Source: Luteolibacter algae
GTDB lineage: Bacteria; Verrucomicrobiota; Verrucomicrobiia; Verrucomicrobiales; Akkermansiaceae
Length of the DNA stretch: 64,000 nucleotides
Direction of reading: 5' to 3'
Assembly: GCF_042683045.1 (NCBI RefSeq)
Contig: NZ_JBHUIT010000034.1
Span: 1-64,000 of the forward strand
A model generated the notes under the pieces. The model was not told the origin of the DNA. It did not search any database and worked only from the letters and a program-made list of their open reading frames with translations. How positions within the stretch are numbered: the first letter of the stretch is position 1; each line of letters opens with the position of its first letter. Position numbers and translations under genes: made by a program. This document shows positions 25,185 to 34,018 of the stretch, one piece after another.

Positions 25185-27806
25185 ATGCAAAAAACGCCAA
25201 TGTATAGCTCAAGTCGCACTGCCGTCGCGTTGATGGCCGTCGCTGCCACCATGCCATTTACGATCTCATCCGCTCAAGCAGGTGAGGGGTATTCCGGCAT
25301 GAGCGGCCTCGCCCAACGTGAAATTATCCGCCGCCAAGAGGCTGTTGCCGAAGCCGATCGCCTCTTTCTCGAGGGTCGTGAAGCCTACGCCAAAGCGGAT
25401 TATCAACAATCAGTTGATAAATATCGTCAGGCACTGAGCACACTCCCGGAAGCTCCGACCCTTTCCGATCGCCGGCAAAGTTACACGGAGCATCTCGGCG
25501 ATGCCAGCGTTGCTCTTGCTCAACAGTTTCGCAAGGTAGGTAAATACGATGAAGCGCGGCAGCTGCTTGATGGCGTTCTCGCACCGGATGTCGATCCCGA
25601 GAATATTGCCGCGAAAACGGAACTCGGCTACCTCGATGATCCGATCCGCACGAACCCTGCGCTCACCTACGAACACACCAAGAATGTTGATGAAGTTCGC
25701 CGCGGAATTTACATGGCCCAAGGTAACTTCGATCTGGGTAAATATGACGCAGCCAAGAAAGATTACGAAAACGTGCTTCGCATCGATCCTTACAATACCG
25801 CGGCTCGTCGTGGTATGGAAAAAATCGCTGCCGCCAAGAGTGATTATTATCGTGCGGCTTATGATCAAACACGTGCTGAGCTCCTCATGCAGGTCGATCA
25901 AGCATGGGAGCTCTCGGTTCCTGCCGAACTGCCTAACTTCGGTCCTGGCACCAATAACGACAACCAACCCTCAGACGGTGTCGCTTATATTACGGAGAAA
26001 CTTCGCCGTATCGTAATCCCTCGCATTGACTTCGAAGATACCACGGTTGAAGAGGCAATTGATTTCCTCCGCCTTCGTGCGGCAGAGCTTGATACTCTCG
26101 AGCTGGATCCTGCTAAAAAAGGCGTGAACTTCGTGATCCGCCGTCCTCGCAACAATGCGGTCGGTGGAGGAGATTCCGGCCTTGATGCTGCCACTGGTGA
26201 TGCTCCGCTGCTTGGTGGGGGAGATCCTGGTGCATTGCGCATCAACGAGCTTCGGCTTCGTAACGTGCCCCTCGCTGTCGCACTCAAATACATCGGCGAT
26301 GCGACCAAGCTCCGTTACAAAGTTGATGACTTTGCCGTTACGCTCGTTCCTCAGACTGAAACAGGTGAAGATCTCTTCACCCGCACTTTCCGCGTCCCAC
26401 CAGACTTTGCAAGTATGCTGAACTCCGGCGGCAACGCTGGCGGTGGTGGTGGCGATGTTGATCCATTTGCTGATGCTGGCGGTGGAACCGGTGGTAGTCT
26501 TCAGGCACGCCCACCAATTATTGAACTCCTCAAACAATCCGGTATCGATTTTGCCGACGGCAGCTCTGCGACATTGGGTGCTGGTGGAAGTCTTCTCGTT
26601 ACAAACACACCTTCCGAACTCGACAAGGTTGAACAGTTGGTCGATGCCTTCGCAAACCAACAACCCAAACAGGTCAAGATCACGACCAAGTTCGTTGAAA
26701 TTTCCCAAGAGAACAATGACGAGCTCGGATTTGACTGGATCGTCACTCCGTTCGGTCTTTCTGCAAACAGTGTGTTTGGTAGTGGCGGAACCGTAGGAAA
26801 TGGTGGCGCCCGGACCGGTGCCGATTTTGTCAGCCCAATTAATGGAACTTCGATTCCAGGTATTCCTGCAGGAACCGACCAAGTCAGTAACATCGTTACG
26901 AGCGGTCTCCGCAGTGGTGACCAAGCGATCAACCGGAACAATATCGATGCCATCCTGAATAACCCGAGCCGCACTGCGCAGACTGCCAATGTTGCTCCTG
27001 GTATTCTCGGTCTAACAGGTCTTTTCTCTGATGGACAGGTGCAGGTGATCATGCGCGGTCTTGCCCAGAAAAAGGGCACGGACCTGATGACAGCTCCTTC
27101 CGTTACCGCTCGTTCGGGACAGAAGGCAACGATTGAGGTGATTCGCGAATTTATCTACCCAACCGAATACGAGCCCCCTGAACTTCCAAACAGTGTTGGA
27201 ACAAGCAGCGGTAATGGACTCCTTGGCGGAACAACTGGTAGCTCCAGTGGTAGTTTCCCTGTGACTCCGGCAACGCCGACTGCTTTCGAAACAAAGAATA
27301 CAGGTGTTACCCTCGAGATTGAACCAACCATCGGTGAAAACGATTTCGTAATCGATCTCCGTTTCCTCCCGGAAATTGTGGAATTTGAAGGATTCATCAA
27401 CTATGGTAGTCCGATTCTTTCGCCTTCGACTGACTTGTTCGGAAATGCTGTCAATGCGGTGATCACCGAAAACCGCATCGAGATGCCCGTTTTCTCGAAA
27501 CGTAGCGTAAGCACCTCGCTCACTATCTATGATGGCTACACAGTGGCTGTTGGTGGTCTGATGCGTGAAGATGTGCAAAACGTAGAGGACAAGGTGCCTA
27601 TTCTTGGTGATATTCCTGTCATCGGGCGTCTTTTCCAGACCAAAGGAGAAAACCGTATTAAGAGCAATCTGATCATCTTTGTTACCGCTCAGATTATCGA
27701 TGCGACAGGTCGTCCACTGCGTGGCGCTGACGCTGCAGGTTCTGTGCCTGTCTCTACTGGAGATCTCGGTGAAGGCGTTCTCCCTCCGCTGGATCTTCCT
27801 GAGTAA
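25185..27806 (+). CDS. Type II/III-family secretin with N-terminal TPRs (Amuc_1098-like)
   Basis: 873 residues. A signal peptide ends in SAQAG. Residues 65-240 hold TPR-like helices (REAYAKADYQQSVDKYRQAL, GNFDLGKYDAAKKDYENVLR). Residues 275-400 form an STN/N0-type domain (IPRIDFEDTTVEEAIDFLRL, RNVPLAVALKYIGD), followed by N-domains with Gly-rich insertions. The C-terminal beta-barrel domain (about 605-845) ends in the secretin signature VPILGDIPVIGRLFQ and LIIFVTAQIID. It should form the outer-membrane ring of the complex. The start ATG at 25185 gives a normal signal peptide; an upstream in-frame ATG at 25125 does not. Transcription ends at 27832-27865. Arg codons are mostly CGT/CGC, suggesting high expression. 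Confidence 0.92.
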   Translation: MQKTPMYSSSRTAVALMAVAATMPFTISSAQAGEGYSGMSGLAQREIIRRQEAVAEADRLFLEGREAYAKADYQQSVDKYRQALSTLPEAPTLSDRRQSYTEHLGDASVALAQQFRKVGKYDEARQLLDGVLAPDVDPENIAAKTELGYLDDPIRTNPALTYEHTKNVDEVRRGIYMAQGNFDLGKYDAAKKDYENVLRIDPYNTAARRGMEKIAAAKSDYYRAAYDQTRAELLMQVDQAWELSVPAELPNFGPGTNNDNQPSDGVAYITEKLRRIVIPRIDFEDTTVEEAIDFLRLRAAELDTLELDPAKKGVNFVIRRPRNNAVGGGDSGLDAATGDAPLLGGGDPGALRINELRLRNVPLAVALKYIGDATKLRYKVDDFAVTLVPQTETGEDLFTRTFRVPPDFASMLNSGGNAGGGGGDVDPFADAGGGTGGSLQARPPIIELLKQSGIDFADGSSATLGAGGSLLVTNTPSELDKVEQLVDAFANQQPKQVKITTKFVEISQENNDELGFDWIVTPFGLSANSVFGSGGTVGNGGARTGADFVSPINGTSIPGIPAGTDQVSNIVTSGLRSGDQAINRNNIDAILNNPSRTAQTANVAPGILGLTGLFSDGQVQVIMRGLAQKKGTDLMTAPSVTARSGQKATIEVIREFIYPTEYEPPELPNSVGTSSGNGLLGGTTGSSSGSFPVTPATPTAFETKNTGVTLEIEPTIGENDFVIDLRFLPEIVEFEGFINYGSPILSPSTDLFGNAVNAVITENRIEMPVFSKRSVSTSLTIYDGYTVAVGGLMREDVQNVEDKVPILGDIPVIGRLFQTKGENRIKSNLIIFVTAQIIDATGRPLRGADAAGSVPVSTGDLGEGVLPPLDLPE

Positions 27807-27831
27807 GATTTGGATACGAAGCGTTTTTGAG

Positions 27832-27865
27832 AAGGGTGGGAGATTTTCTCCCACTCTTTTTTTTT
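27832..27865 (+). terminator. Intrinsic terminator of the pilus-like locus
   Basis: A stem of about 12 pairs (AAGGGTGGGAGA against TCTCCCACTCTT), with a three-T loop, is followed by a run of nine T. It lies 26 bases beyond the secretin stop and closes the five-gene unit. The next 204 bases up to 28070 hold no gene; they are AT-rich and probably contain the promoter and a leader for the RRM gene. Confidence 0.92.
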
Positions 27866-28069
27866 GGAGGCATACGATGCGATTAGTTTCTAAAAATTCA
27901 TTTTTTTATGGCTTTTTTGCTGAAAATGAAATCTTGCCAAAATCTTATATATCGAATAATTGGATTCTGTTGTTACGGCATTCATGCGTGGCAACGCGCT
28001 TCGTCCGGTCCCTTACGCCATGGTCTCGGGAAGTGTTGATTGTAATGGCGTGATTTAAAGAATACTAAA

Positions 28070-28531
28070 ATGGACATTTATGTGGGCAACCTGCCCTACA
28101 CCGCTACCGAAGAGGAAGTTACAGACCTTTTCGCCCCATACAGCCCTGTTGAACGGGTTAAAATCATTACCGATCGTGAAACAGGCCGCTCAAAAGGCTT
28201 CGCATTTGTGACCCTCGGTGATCAAAGCCAATTGAATGCTTCGATTGAAGCTCTGGATGGGCAGGATTTTCAAGGACGTGCGTTACGCGTGAATGCGTCC
28301 GAGCCAAAAGAGCCTCGTTCCGGTGGATTCCGTGGTAATGGCGGTGGCGGTAACAGTGGCGGCGGCTACGGCGGAGATCGTCGTGGCGGTGGCGGTGGCG
28401 GTTACGGCGGCGAGCGTCGTGGCGGTGGCGGTTACGGCGGAGATCGTCGTGGCGGTGGCGGTTATGGCGGAGATCGTCGTGGCGGTGGCGGCTATAAAGG
28501 TGGCCGTAACAATAACGACGATTGGGGTTAA
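28070..28531 (+). CDS. RRM-domain RNA-binding protein with glycine-rich tail
   Basis: 153 residues. Residues 1-80 form one RNA recognition motif with RNP2 (IYVGNLPYTAT) and RNP1 (SKGFAFVTL). The tail is Gly/Arg/Tyr-rich, built from GGGGYGGDRR repeats and ending NNNDDWG. Proteins of this plan (cyanobacterial Rbp, plant GRP types) bind single-stranded RNA and are often cold-induced; that role is inferred. No Shine-Dalgarno sequence is seen; the 200-base upstream spacer leaves room for a regulated leader. Monocistronic, terminated at 28557-28593. Confidence 0.94.
   Translation: MDIYVGNLPYTATEEEVTDLFAPYSPVERVKIITDRETGRSKGFAFVTLGDQSQLNASIEALDGQDFQGRALRVNASEPKEPRSGGFRGNGGGGNSGGGYGGDRRGGGGGGYGGERRGGGGYGGDRRGGGGYGGDRRGGGGYKGGRNNNDDWG
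28355..28500 (+). repeat. Tandem 30-base repeats encoding GGGGYGGDRR
   Basis: Units of GGCGGTGGCGGTTACGGCGG plus AGATCGTCGT recur at about 28360, 28385 (36-base variant), 28421 and 28451, with a degenerate fifth copy from 28481. Copies differ by few bases, so slippage or recent duplication in this tail is likely. Confidence 0.85.
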
Positions 28532-28556
28532 TTTCCTGCTAGCTTGATCAATTTCA

Positions 28557-28593
28557 AAACATCCATCTTCTTACGAGGGTGGATGTTTTTTTT
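28557..28593 (+). terminator. Intrinsic terminator of the RRM gene
   Basis: AAACATCCA (28557-28565) pairs with TGGATGTTT (28580-28588) and runs into eight T. The convergent alr stop is 17 bases beyond. Confidence 0.88.
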
Positions 28594-28609
28594 ATAATCT
28601 TCCGGAAAT

Positions 28610-29707
28610 TCATGGGAGGTAGATTCGTTCTACCCGTGGGGTGATCCCTGTGAAAACCTCCCATACGATCGTTCCCGCGTGTTCCGCCACTTCCATTGCA
28701 GGAATATTTGTCCCGAAAAGTTCAACTTCTGCGCCTGATCGGATGGAACTGTCGTCTGGAAGTGCAACCATTAGTTGATCCATAGTCACTCTTCCTAAGA
28801 TAGGGTAACGTTTTCCATCGATAAAAACCTCGGCTCCTTTTCCCGAAACCTGTCGAGGATATCCATCTCCATAACCAATACCAACGGTTGCGACTTTCAT
28901 CGGTCTTGGGGTGATGTAACTACGACCATAGGAGATGCTATGACCCTTTGGAACGGTTTTCACCATGGTAACCCGGGACTTCAGGGACATCACTGTTTTA
29001 AGCTTCTGTTGAAACGAAGTAATAGGCGAAACGCCATAGAGCATTAGCCCGGGCCTTGCTAGGTTGCAACCTGCGTTAGGGTAGGCGAGTATCCCTGCGC
29101 TATTGGAAAGATGGCGCCAGCTGAATTGTTTCTCGCCTCCTAGGTCATCGATCACCTGTCGAAAGCTCGCAATCTGACAATTTGTGAAGTCCTCGTCTTC
29201 ATCAGATGAGGAAAAATGGGATGCGATACCCTCAATATTCAAATGTCGCATAGCGCGTAATTCTGCGATCTGTTCCACGATTCGGGAGGGCAGAAAACCT
29301 CCGCGCCCCATTCCTGTGTCGATGGCGAGATGGACATTGAGAACTTTCCCGTATTTGGCTGCGATACCGTTGAAGGCATCGGCTTCGGAAATCGTTGAAA
29401 TACATGGTGTGATATTTCTAGCCACAATTTCTTCCCGCTCTTCGTCCCAGGTGGCTCCGAGAAGATAGATCGGTGTTTTCACTCCTGCATCGCGGATTCT
29501 CCGGGCCTCGCCGATATTGGCTACTCCCAGGAAATCGATGCCGGTTTGCTCGAGGAACTTTGAAATACGCTCGAGTCCGTGACCGTAAGCACCCGCTTTT
29601 ACTACGGCCATGATTCCGCAACCGGAGGAGGTGCGGGCAGTTTCAAGATTTTTTCCAAGATTATTGAGATTGATTTCCACCCAAGCTCGGGGAGGAGAAA
29701 TAGGCAT
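28610..29707 (-). CDS. alr: Alanine racemase
   Basis: PLP enzyme interconverting L- and D-alanine for peptidoglycan. 365 residues from ATG 29707 (MPISPPRAWVEINLNNLG). The PLP Lys is in AVVKAGAYGHG; other marks are HLAIDTGMGRGG, NIEGIASHFSSSDE, HLSNSAGIL, RPGLMLYGVSP, the catalytic Tyr region GIGYGDGYPR and GRVTMDQLMV. A longer in-frame start at 29827 would add a Ser/Gln-rich leader with no Alr similarity and would overlap the start of the divergent tricorn-like gene by 2 bases. The shorter start leaves 118 bases for divergent promoters. Confidence 0.96.
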   Translation of the reverse strand: MPISPPRAWVEINLNNLGKNLETARTSSGCGIMAVVKAGAYGHGLERISKFLEQTGIDFLGVANIGEARRIRDAGVKTPIYLLGATWDEEREEIVARNITPCISTISEADAFNGIAAKYGKVLNVHLAIDTGMGRGGFLPSRIVEQIAELRAMRHLNIEGIASHFSSSDEDEDFTNCQIASFRQVIDDLGGEKQFSWRHLSNSAGILAYPNAGCNLARPGLMLYGVSPITSFQQKLKTVMSLKSRVTMVKTVPKGHSISYGRSYITPRPMKVATVGIGYGDGYPRQVSGKGAEVFIDGKRYPILGRVTMDQLMVALPDDSSIRSGAEVELFGTNIPAMEVAEHAGTIVWEVFTGITPRVERIYLP

Positions 29708-29825
29708 ATCTTTAGTGCTCACTTGCGAAAGGCTAGATGAGAGTGGCTGCTCTGCAAGCGTGTCATTTTGAAATTGTGATGAAGTTACCGCTTGCTGTAG
29801 ATCAGCACGGAAGCTTGTTTGGGAC

Positions 29826-32800
29826 ATGCGTAATTTGCTGGCTGCTTTTTTACTGGGTTTGACGTCGGTCCTACATTCAGCAGAAACACCAATTTCCGGA
29901 TTAGCCTGGCCATCGCTCTCTCCGGACGGGGAAACTCTTGTATTCGAGTGGCTCAATGATCTTTGGCTGGCTCCCAGCAACGGCGGAGAGGCGGTCAGAA
30001 TACTGAAGCACCCATCGCGGGAAGCTTACCCGAGGTTCACACCGGACGGCAAAAGACTGGTGTTCTCATCCGAGCGTAGCGGATCTGCCCAGGTGTATTC
30101 GATAAAGATCGATGGGAGCGATTTACAGCAGCATAGCTATCATACCGAGGGGAATGTATTGGAAGATATTTCGCCTGATGGGTCTGAAGCAATTGTTCGT
30201 GGGATACGGCAGAATTCCGGATATAAGCCTACAAGATTACTCCGGGTGGATCTGACAAAAGAAAGTAGAGAAACTCTTCTTTTCGATGCAACAGCGCATT
30301 CTGTTTCAATCTCGCCGGATGGGAATCGCTACCTTTTCTGCCAGGGAGGGGAGCAATTATACCGAAAAGGTTATCACGGATCCAGAGCTGCGTGTGTCCA
30401 TCTATTTGATTCAGAAGCCAACTCATTTACCAAAGTGATTGGCGGGGAATGGGAGACCCGCTCCCCATTGTGGCAGAGAAATGGAAACGGCTTTTACTAT
30501 GTTTCCAACCGATCTGGCGTGTTCAATGTCTACGAGCATAAGTTTGAGTCTGCCAAAGATGCGCAGCTCACCTTTTTCGAGAAAAGCGGCGTGATTCTCC
30601 CCACTCTTTCTGCAAATGGGAAAGTGATGCTCTTTAGAGCTGGCCAGGAAGTTTACCGGCTCAAGTTAGAGGGCGGGAGGAATGAGCCGGACCTTCTCCA
30701 TTTTTATACAAATGAATCCGTTCCGGCCCGCTCATCCCGAAAGGAAAGAGTGACCGGAACCTCCGGGGTGAGTTTTAGCAAGCGTGCGGACCGAATCGTA
30801 TTTTCTGCCGCCGGTGATCTGTGGACGCTTGAAGGCGGAGCGGAAACCCCGATTCAACTAACCCAAAGCGATGCTCTTGATGAACGGGAGCCGGTATTGG
30901 GCCTTAAAGAGGAGTTTCTCTATTTTTTACGGGACAATGGTCTTGAGATGGAAATATGCAGAGCGGAATGGGACGATGGAAAAATCGGCCCGGCTGAGAT
31001 TTTTTGGAAAAGCCTTTCCTCGATGAAATCGTTGAGATTGAGCCCGGACGGAAGTCGGTTGTCTTGGCTGGAAAGCACAGGAAATCTCGTCACAATGCCG
31101 ACAGTTGGGGGAGAAGCAATCATTGTTCATAAGGGATGGGATATGCCGACCTATGATTGGTCTCCGGATGGGAGATGGCTTGCTGTTGCTGCAAAAGATG
31201 TGAATTCGAATAGAGACATTTTTCTCGTCTCCGCCGATGGCTCAATTGATTCTTACAATCTGACTCGCCACCCTGCCTTTGAGGGCTCTCCGAAGTGGTC
31301 ACCGGATGGAAAATGGATCTCTTTTACCGCACGGCGGGGTCCCGATGAACTTTCACGGCTATGGGTTGCCGAGGTGGCTGCGCATCTCAGTGGTGGTGCC
31401 AGCGAACTCGATTTTGATGCTATTTCAGAAAGTATCCGCCCGGTTCCGACCGATATTAGTGAGCCAACGCGCTCAAACTGGGCCCCGGATTCGAAGGCTA
31501 TACTCTTTCAAAGCCGCGATAAGGATGACGAGACCATCTACGCTATCGGACCGGAAGACGGAAAGGTTACCACGTATGCGAGCTTTCGGGGAATTCCCCA
31601 TCATGCCAGAATCGATGGAGCTTCACTGTGGAGAATCGACCGCATACCGGCGGTGTTTCATGACGGTGAGCTGACGAAGTATCCGTTTTCGTTTTCCGTC
31701 ACCCAGAACCGTAGCGCCCGTCTGCGTTTGGGCTTCAGAAAAATTTGGCGGACTCTTGCAGAGCGTTTCTATGATGAAACAATGAACCAGACGGATTGGG
31801 AATCCGTATTGGGTAACTACGAGGATGCAGCTGCGGAAGCACGCGATTCCCGTCAATTCGATCGAGTGGTAGCACAGCTACTGGGCGAACTGAACGCCTC
31901 ACATCTCACTTTCAATACAAATCCATGGGGGGTCAAGGTTCTCTCGGACAAATTGAAGAATCCGACGGCCTTTCCGGGGATGAGCTTCACGAACAAAAAG
32001 GAGGGTCCTCTTACGATCGAAAAGGTCTTGGGAGGGTCACCCGTCGCGAAATTGCCGGATCCTCCACAACCGGGCGATGTGGTCTTGAGAATCGGTGGGA
32101 AATCCGTGGATGCTGGCAGTCCTTTGCATACCTTTTTCAACGGAGCCAAGGGACGTTCAATCCCGGTGACGATCCGAGCAATGGATGGCGAAGTAAGGAC
32201 TTTCGAACTGATGCCTATTTCCTATGAGACGGCTCGTTTTCTTGACCGGGAGGAGAAAGTGGCGGCCGCAAAAAAGGCGGCCCGAAGGGGCGACTATCGC
32301 ATCGCATATCTGCCTTTCCGGAAGATGAAAACGGATGATCTTCGTGAGCTTTCCACTTTGGTTTACCGGGCGTCCATCCAGGCTGAGGGTTTGGTCTTGG
32401 ATCTGAGGGATAACGCAGGCGGAAGGGTGGCCGATGAGCTGCTGGCGCTGTTTTGCCAACCGGAACACACATTTACCATCCCGCGCGGTGGGCCGAGAGG
32501 TTATCCTACCGATCGGCGGGTGAGCCCGGCTTGGAATGGACCGATGGTGGTTCTTTGCAATGAGAACACTTTTTCAAATGCTGAAATATTCTGCCATGCC
32601 TTCAAACAACTGGGCCGGGGGAAACTCATCGGCAGGCCCACAAATGGGGGAGTGATTTCTGCCGTAAGCATCACGATCCCTGAGATGGGAAAACTACAGA
32701 TCCCGTTCCGCGGTTGGTTTCATTCGCAGACCGGCAGGGATCTGGAGCTGAATGGGGCTGTCCCGGATATCGAGGTGGATTTCCCCCCCGGGGCGCAACA

Positions 32801-32906
32801 ATCAGGGACAGACCCGCAGCTACAGGCAGCTTTGGAAAGCCTTACAGAGACCCTCCGCGAGTTGCCACCGATCGTGTCACCTGTTTTTAAGAATGATCCG
32901 AGATAA
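29826..32906 (+). CDS. Tricorn-like S41 protease, exported
   Basis: 1026 residues with a signal peptide (MRNLLAAFLLGLTSVLHSAE). Residues 20-590 are beta-propeller repeats (LSPDGETLVFEW, FTPDGKRLVFSSERSG, WSPDGKWISFTARRG). The C1 helical domain follows near 630, then a PDZ domain and an S41 catalytic domain. Tricorn-type residues are present: the Ser-His pair in ELNASHLTF and the nucleophile Ser in NENTFSNAEIFCHAF; ELNGAVPDIEVD closes the fold. Tricorn enzymes trim peptides; the signal peptide suggests periplasmic action. Divergent from alr. Confidence 0.92.
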   Translation: MRNLLAAFLLGLTSVLHSAETPISGLAWPSLSPDGETLVFEWLNDLWLAPSNGGEAVRILKHPSREAYPRFTPDGKRLVFSSERSGSAQVYSIKIDGSDLQQHSYHTEGNVLEDISPDGSEAIVRGIRQNSGYKPTRLLRVDLTKESRETLLFDATAHSVSISPDGNRYLFCQGGEQLYRKGYHGSRAACVHLFDSEANSFTKVIGGEWETRSPLWQRNGNGFYYVSNRSGVFNVYEHKFESAKDAQLTFFEKSGVILPTLSANGKVMLFRAGQEVYRLKLEGGRNEPDLLHFYTNESVPARSSRKERVTGTSGVSFSKRADRIVFSAAGDLWTLEGGAETPIQLTQSDALDEREPVLGLKEEFLYFLRDNGLEMEICRAEWDDGKIGPAEIFWKSLSSMKSLRLSPDGSRLSWLESTGNLVTMPTVGGEAIIVHKGWDMPTYDWSPDGRWLAVAAKDVNSNRDIFLVSADGSIDSYNLTRHPAFEGSPKWSPDGKWISFTARRGPDELSRLWVAEVAAHLSGGASELDFDAISESIRPVPTDISEPTRSNWAPDSKAILFQSRDKDDETIYAIGPEDGKVTTYASFRGIPHHARIDGASLWRIDRIPAVFHDGELTKYPFSFSVTQNRSARLRLGFRKIWRTLAERFYDETMNQTDWESVLGNYEDAAAEARDSRQFDRVVAQLLGELNASHLTFNTNPWGVKVLSDKLKNPTAFPGMSFTNKKEGPLTIEKVLGGSPVAKLPDPPQPGDVVLRIGGKSVDAGSPLHTFFNGAKGRSIPVTIRAMDGEVRTFELMPISYETARFLDREEKVAAAKKAARRGDYRIAYLPFRKMKTDDLRELSTLVYRASIQAEGLVLDLRDNAGGRVADELLALFCQPEHTFTIPRGGPRGYPTDRRVSPAWNGPMVVLCNENTFSNAEIFCHAFKQLGRGKLIGRPTNGGVISAVSITIPEMGKLQIPFRGWFHSQTGRDLELNGAVPDIEVDFPPGAQQSGTDPQLQAALESLTETLRELPPIVSPVFKNDPR

Positions 32907-33010
32907 GGAGTGAAAAATCGGCACATATTCAGCTTTCTGTTGCAGGCAATAGGCAGCTGAAATAGTCTGGGGCACATGTGCCGACGGGGAAGCAAGCAAC
33001 CAAGAATAGA

Positions 33011-33925
33011 ATGATATTTGTGAAGATAAAAGAGTGGCTGTCAATGCGCCATCCCGTGCTGGAATGCTTGGTCACCTGTTTGGCGGGACTGCTATATGCA
33101 ATTGCTCTTAAGTATTTCGTTTTCCCTTCAAAAGTGATTTTGACGGGATTCGAAGGGCTGGCTGCCGCGACGGCATATTATTTCGAAAATAGCTCCTTGT
33201 TCCTGTTGCTCTACGGGATTTCTCAGACGTTCCTGATCATTTTCGCCTTTGTAAAGATCAGCTGCGTCTTCGCACTCCGCACCTTGTTGACCGTTGGCAC
33301 CGTGATGCTCGGTCTTGCACTTCTTCCGAATATGGAATTCGCAAGCCCAGAGTCCAGCAACGAGCGTATTATTTTAGTTTTGTTCGGCGGAATTCTGGCT
33401 GGCTTGGCGAAGGCGCTTTCACTGCGCATGCGGGGATCCACGGGGGATGAGGATATCCTCGGGGCATACTTTGCGATGCGTTATTTGAAACCAGTCGGGA
33501 CGATCGCCATCCTGGCGGCAGGGGTTTCCACCTGTTACGGTCTTCTTTTGGACTATATCAAGACTGGGCAGATTGAGCTGATGGTTAATACTTTGATGTA
33601 TACCAGTATTTATATATTTACCTCTGCAGAGACGTTGAACAACTTCTTCCGCAAATTCAAGCTGGTGCTCCTCACCGCCTTTGACAAGGAACCGAAGCGC
33701 CTCGGGAATGCCATTACTGCTGCGGCACCTCATCGGACATACACATTGCAGCAAGCGAAAGGGGGATTCAGCGCTGATACGTTCAACCTCGTTCGCACGG
33801 TCATCACCCATGAGGAACTCCCGGAAGTCCTGGACAATATCCAAAAGGAATGCCCGGACGCTTTTTGGTTTCATCATGATATCGAGGGGATTTCCAAGAA
33901 ATATTACATCAAACCCATTGGTTGA
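33011..33925 (+). CDS. YitT family membrane protein (DUF161/DUF2179)
   Basis: 304 residues. Five or six membrane helices in the first 200 residues (LVTCLAGLLYAIALKYFVFP, then VILTGFEGLAAATAYYF, FGGILAGLAKALSLRMRGST). The cytoplasmic C-terminal DUF2179 domain has TLQQAKGGFSADTFNLVRTV and DAFWFHHDIEGISKKYY. The GSTGDEDILG loop is characteristic. Role in the cell is not established for the family. The ATG at 33011 (MIFVKIKEW) was chosen; an in-frame GTG at 32978 adds 11 residues. Confidence 0.9.
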   Translation: MIFVKIKEWLSMRHPVLECLVTCLAGLLYAIALKYFVFPSKVILTGFEGLAAATAYYFENSSLFLLLYGISQTFLIIFAFVKISCVFALRTLLTVGTVMLGLALLPNMEFASPESSNERIILVLFGGILAGLAKALSLRMRGSTGDEDILGAYFAMRYLKPVGTIAILAAGVSTCYGLLLDYIKTGQIELMVNTLMYTSIYIFTSAETLNNFFRKFKLVLLTAFDKEPKRLGNAITAAAPHRTYTLQQAKGGFSADTFNLVRTVITHEELPEVLDNIQKECPDAFWFHHDIEGISKKYYIKPIG

Positions 33926-33965
33926 AAATTCAGCGTATTTTGCGCGTTGAATCGCAGAAAGTGCG

Positions 33966-33995
33966 TTGCCCGCAATGGAATGCGGGGTATATACT
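33966..33995 (+). promoter_or_regulatory. Candidate sigma-70-type promoter of clpB
   Basis: TTGCCC at 33966-33971 and TATACT at 33990-33995 with an 18-base spacer would start transcription near 34002, giving a leader of about 17 bases before the clpB ATG. A second TATAAT at 34001-34006 lacks a matching upstream box. No CIRCE-like inverted repeat is present. Confidence 0.35.
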
Positions 33996-34018
33996 AGTGT
34001 TATAATTCAATTACGATT

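Noticed and set aside
25971..26924. Long minus-strand open frame (317 codons) antisense to the secretin gene, with similar ones at 27012-27854 and 24355-25149
   Set aside because: They mirror the codon bias of the strongly coding plus strand, show no recognisable domain and have no ribosome site; the plus-strand products are well supported.
28355..28500. Regular short repeats that could suggest a CRISPR array
   Set aside because: Repeats are contiguous, in frame and translate into GGGGYGGDRR; there are no spacers.
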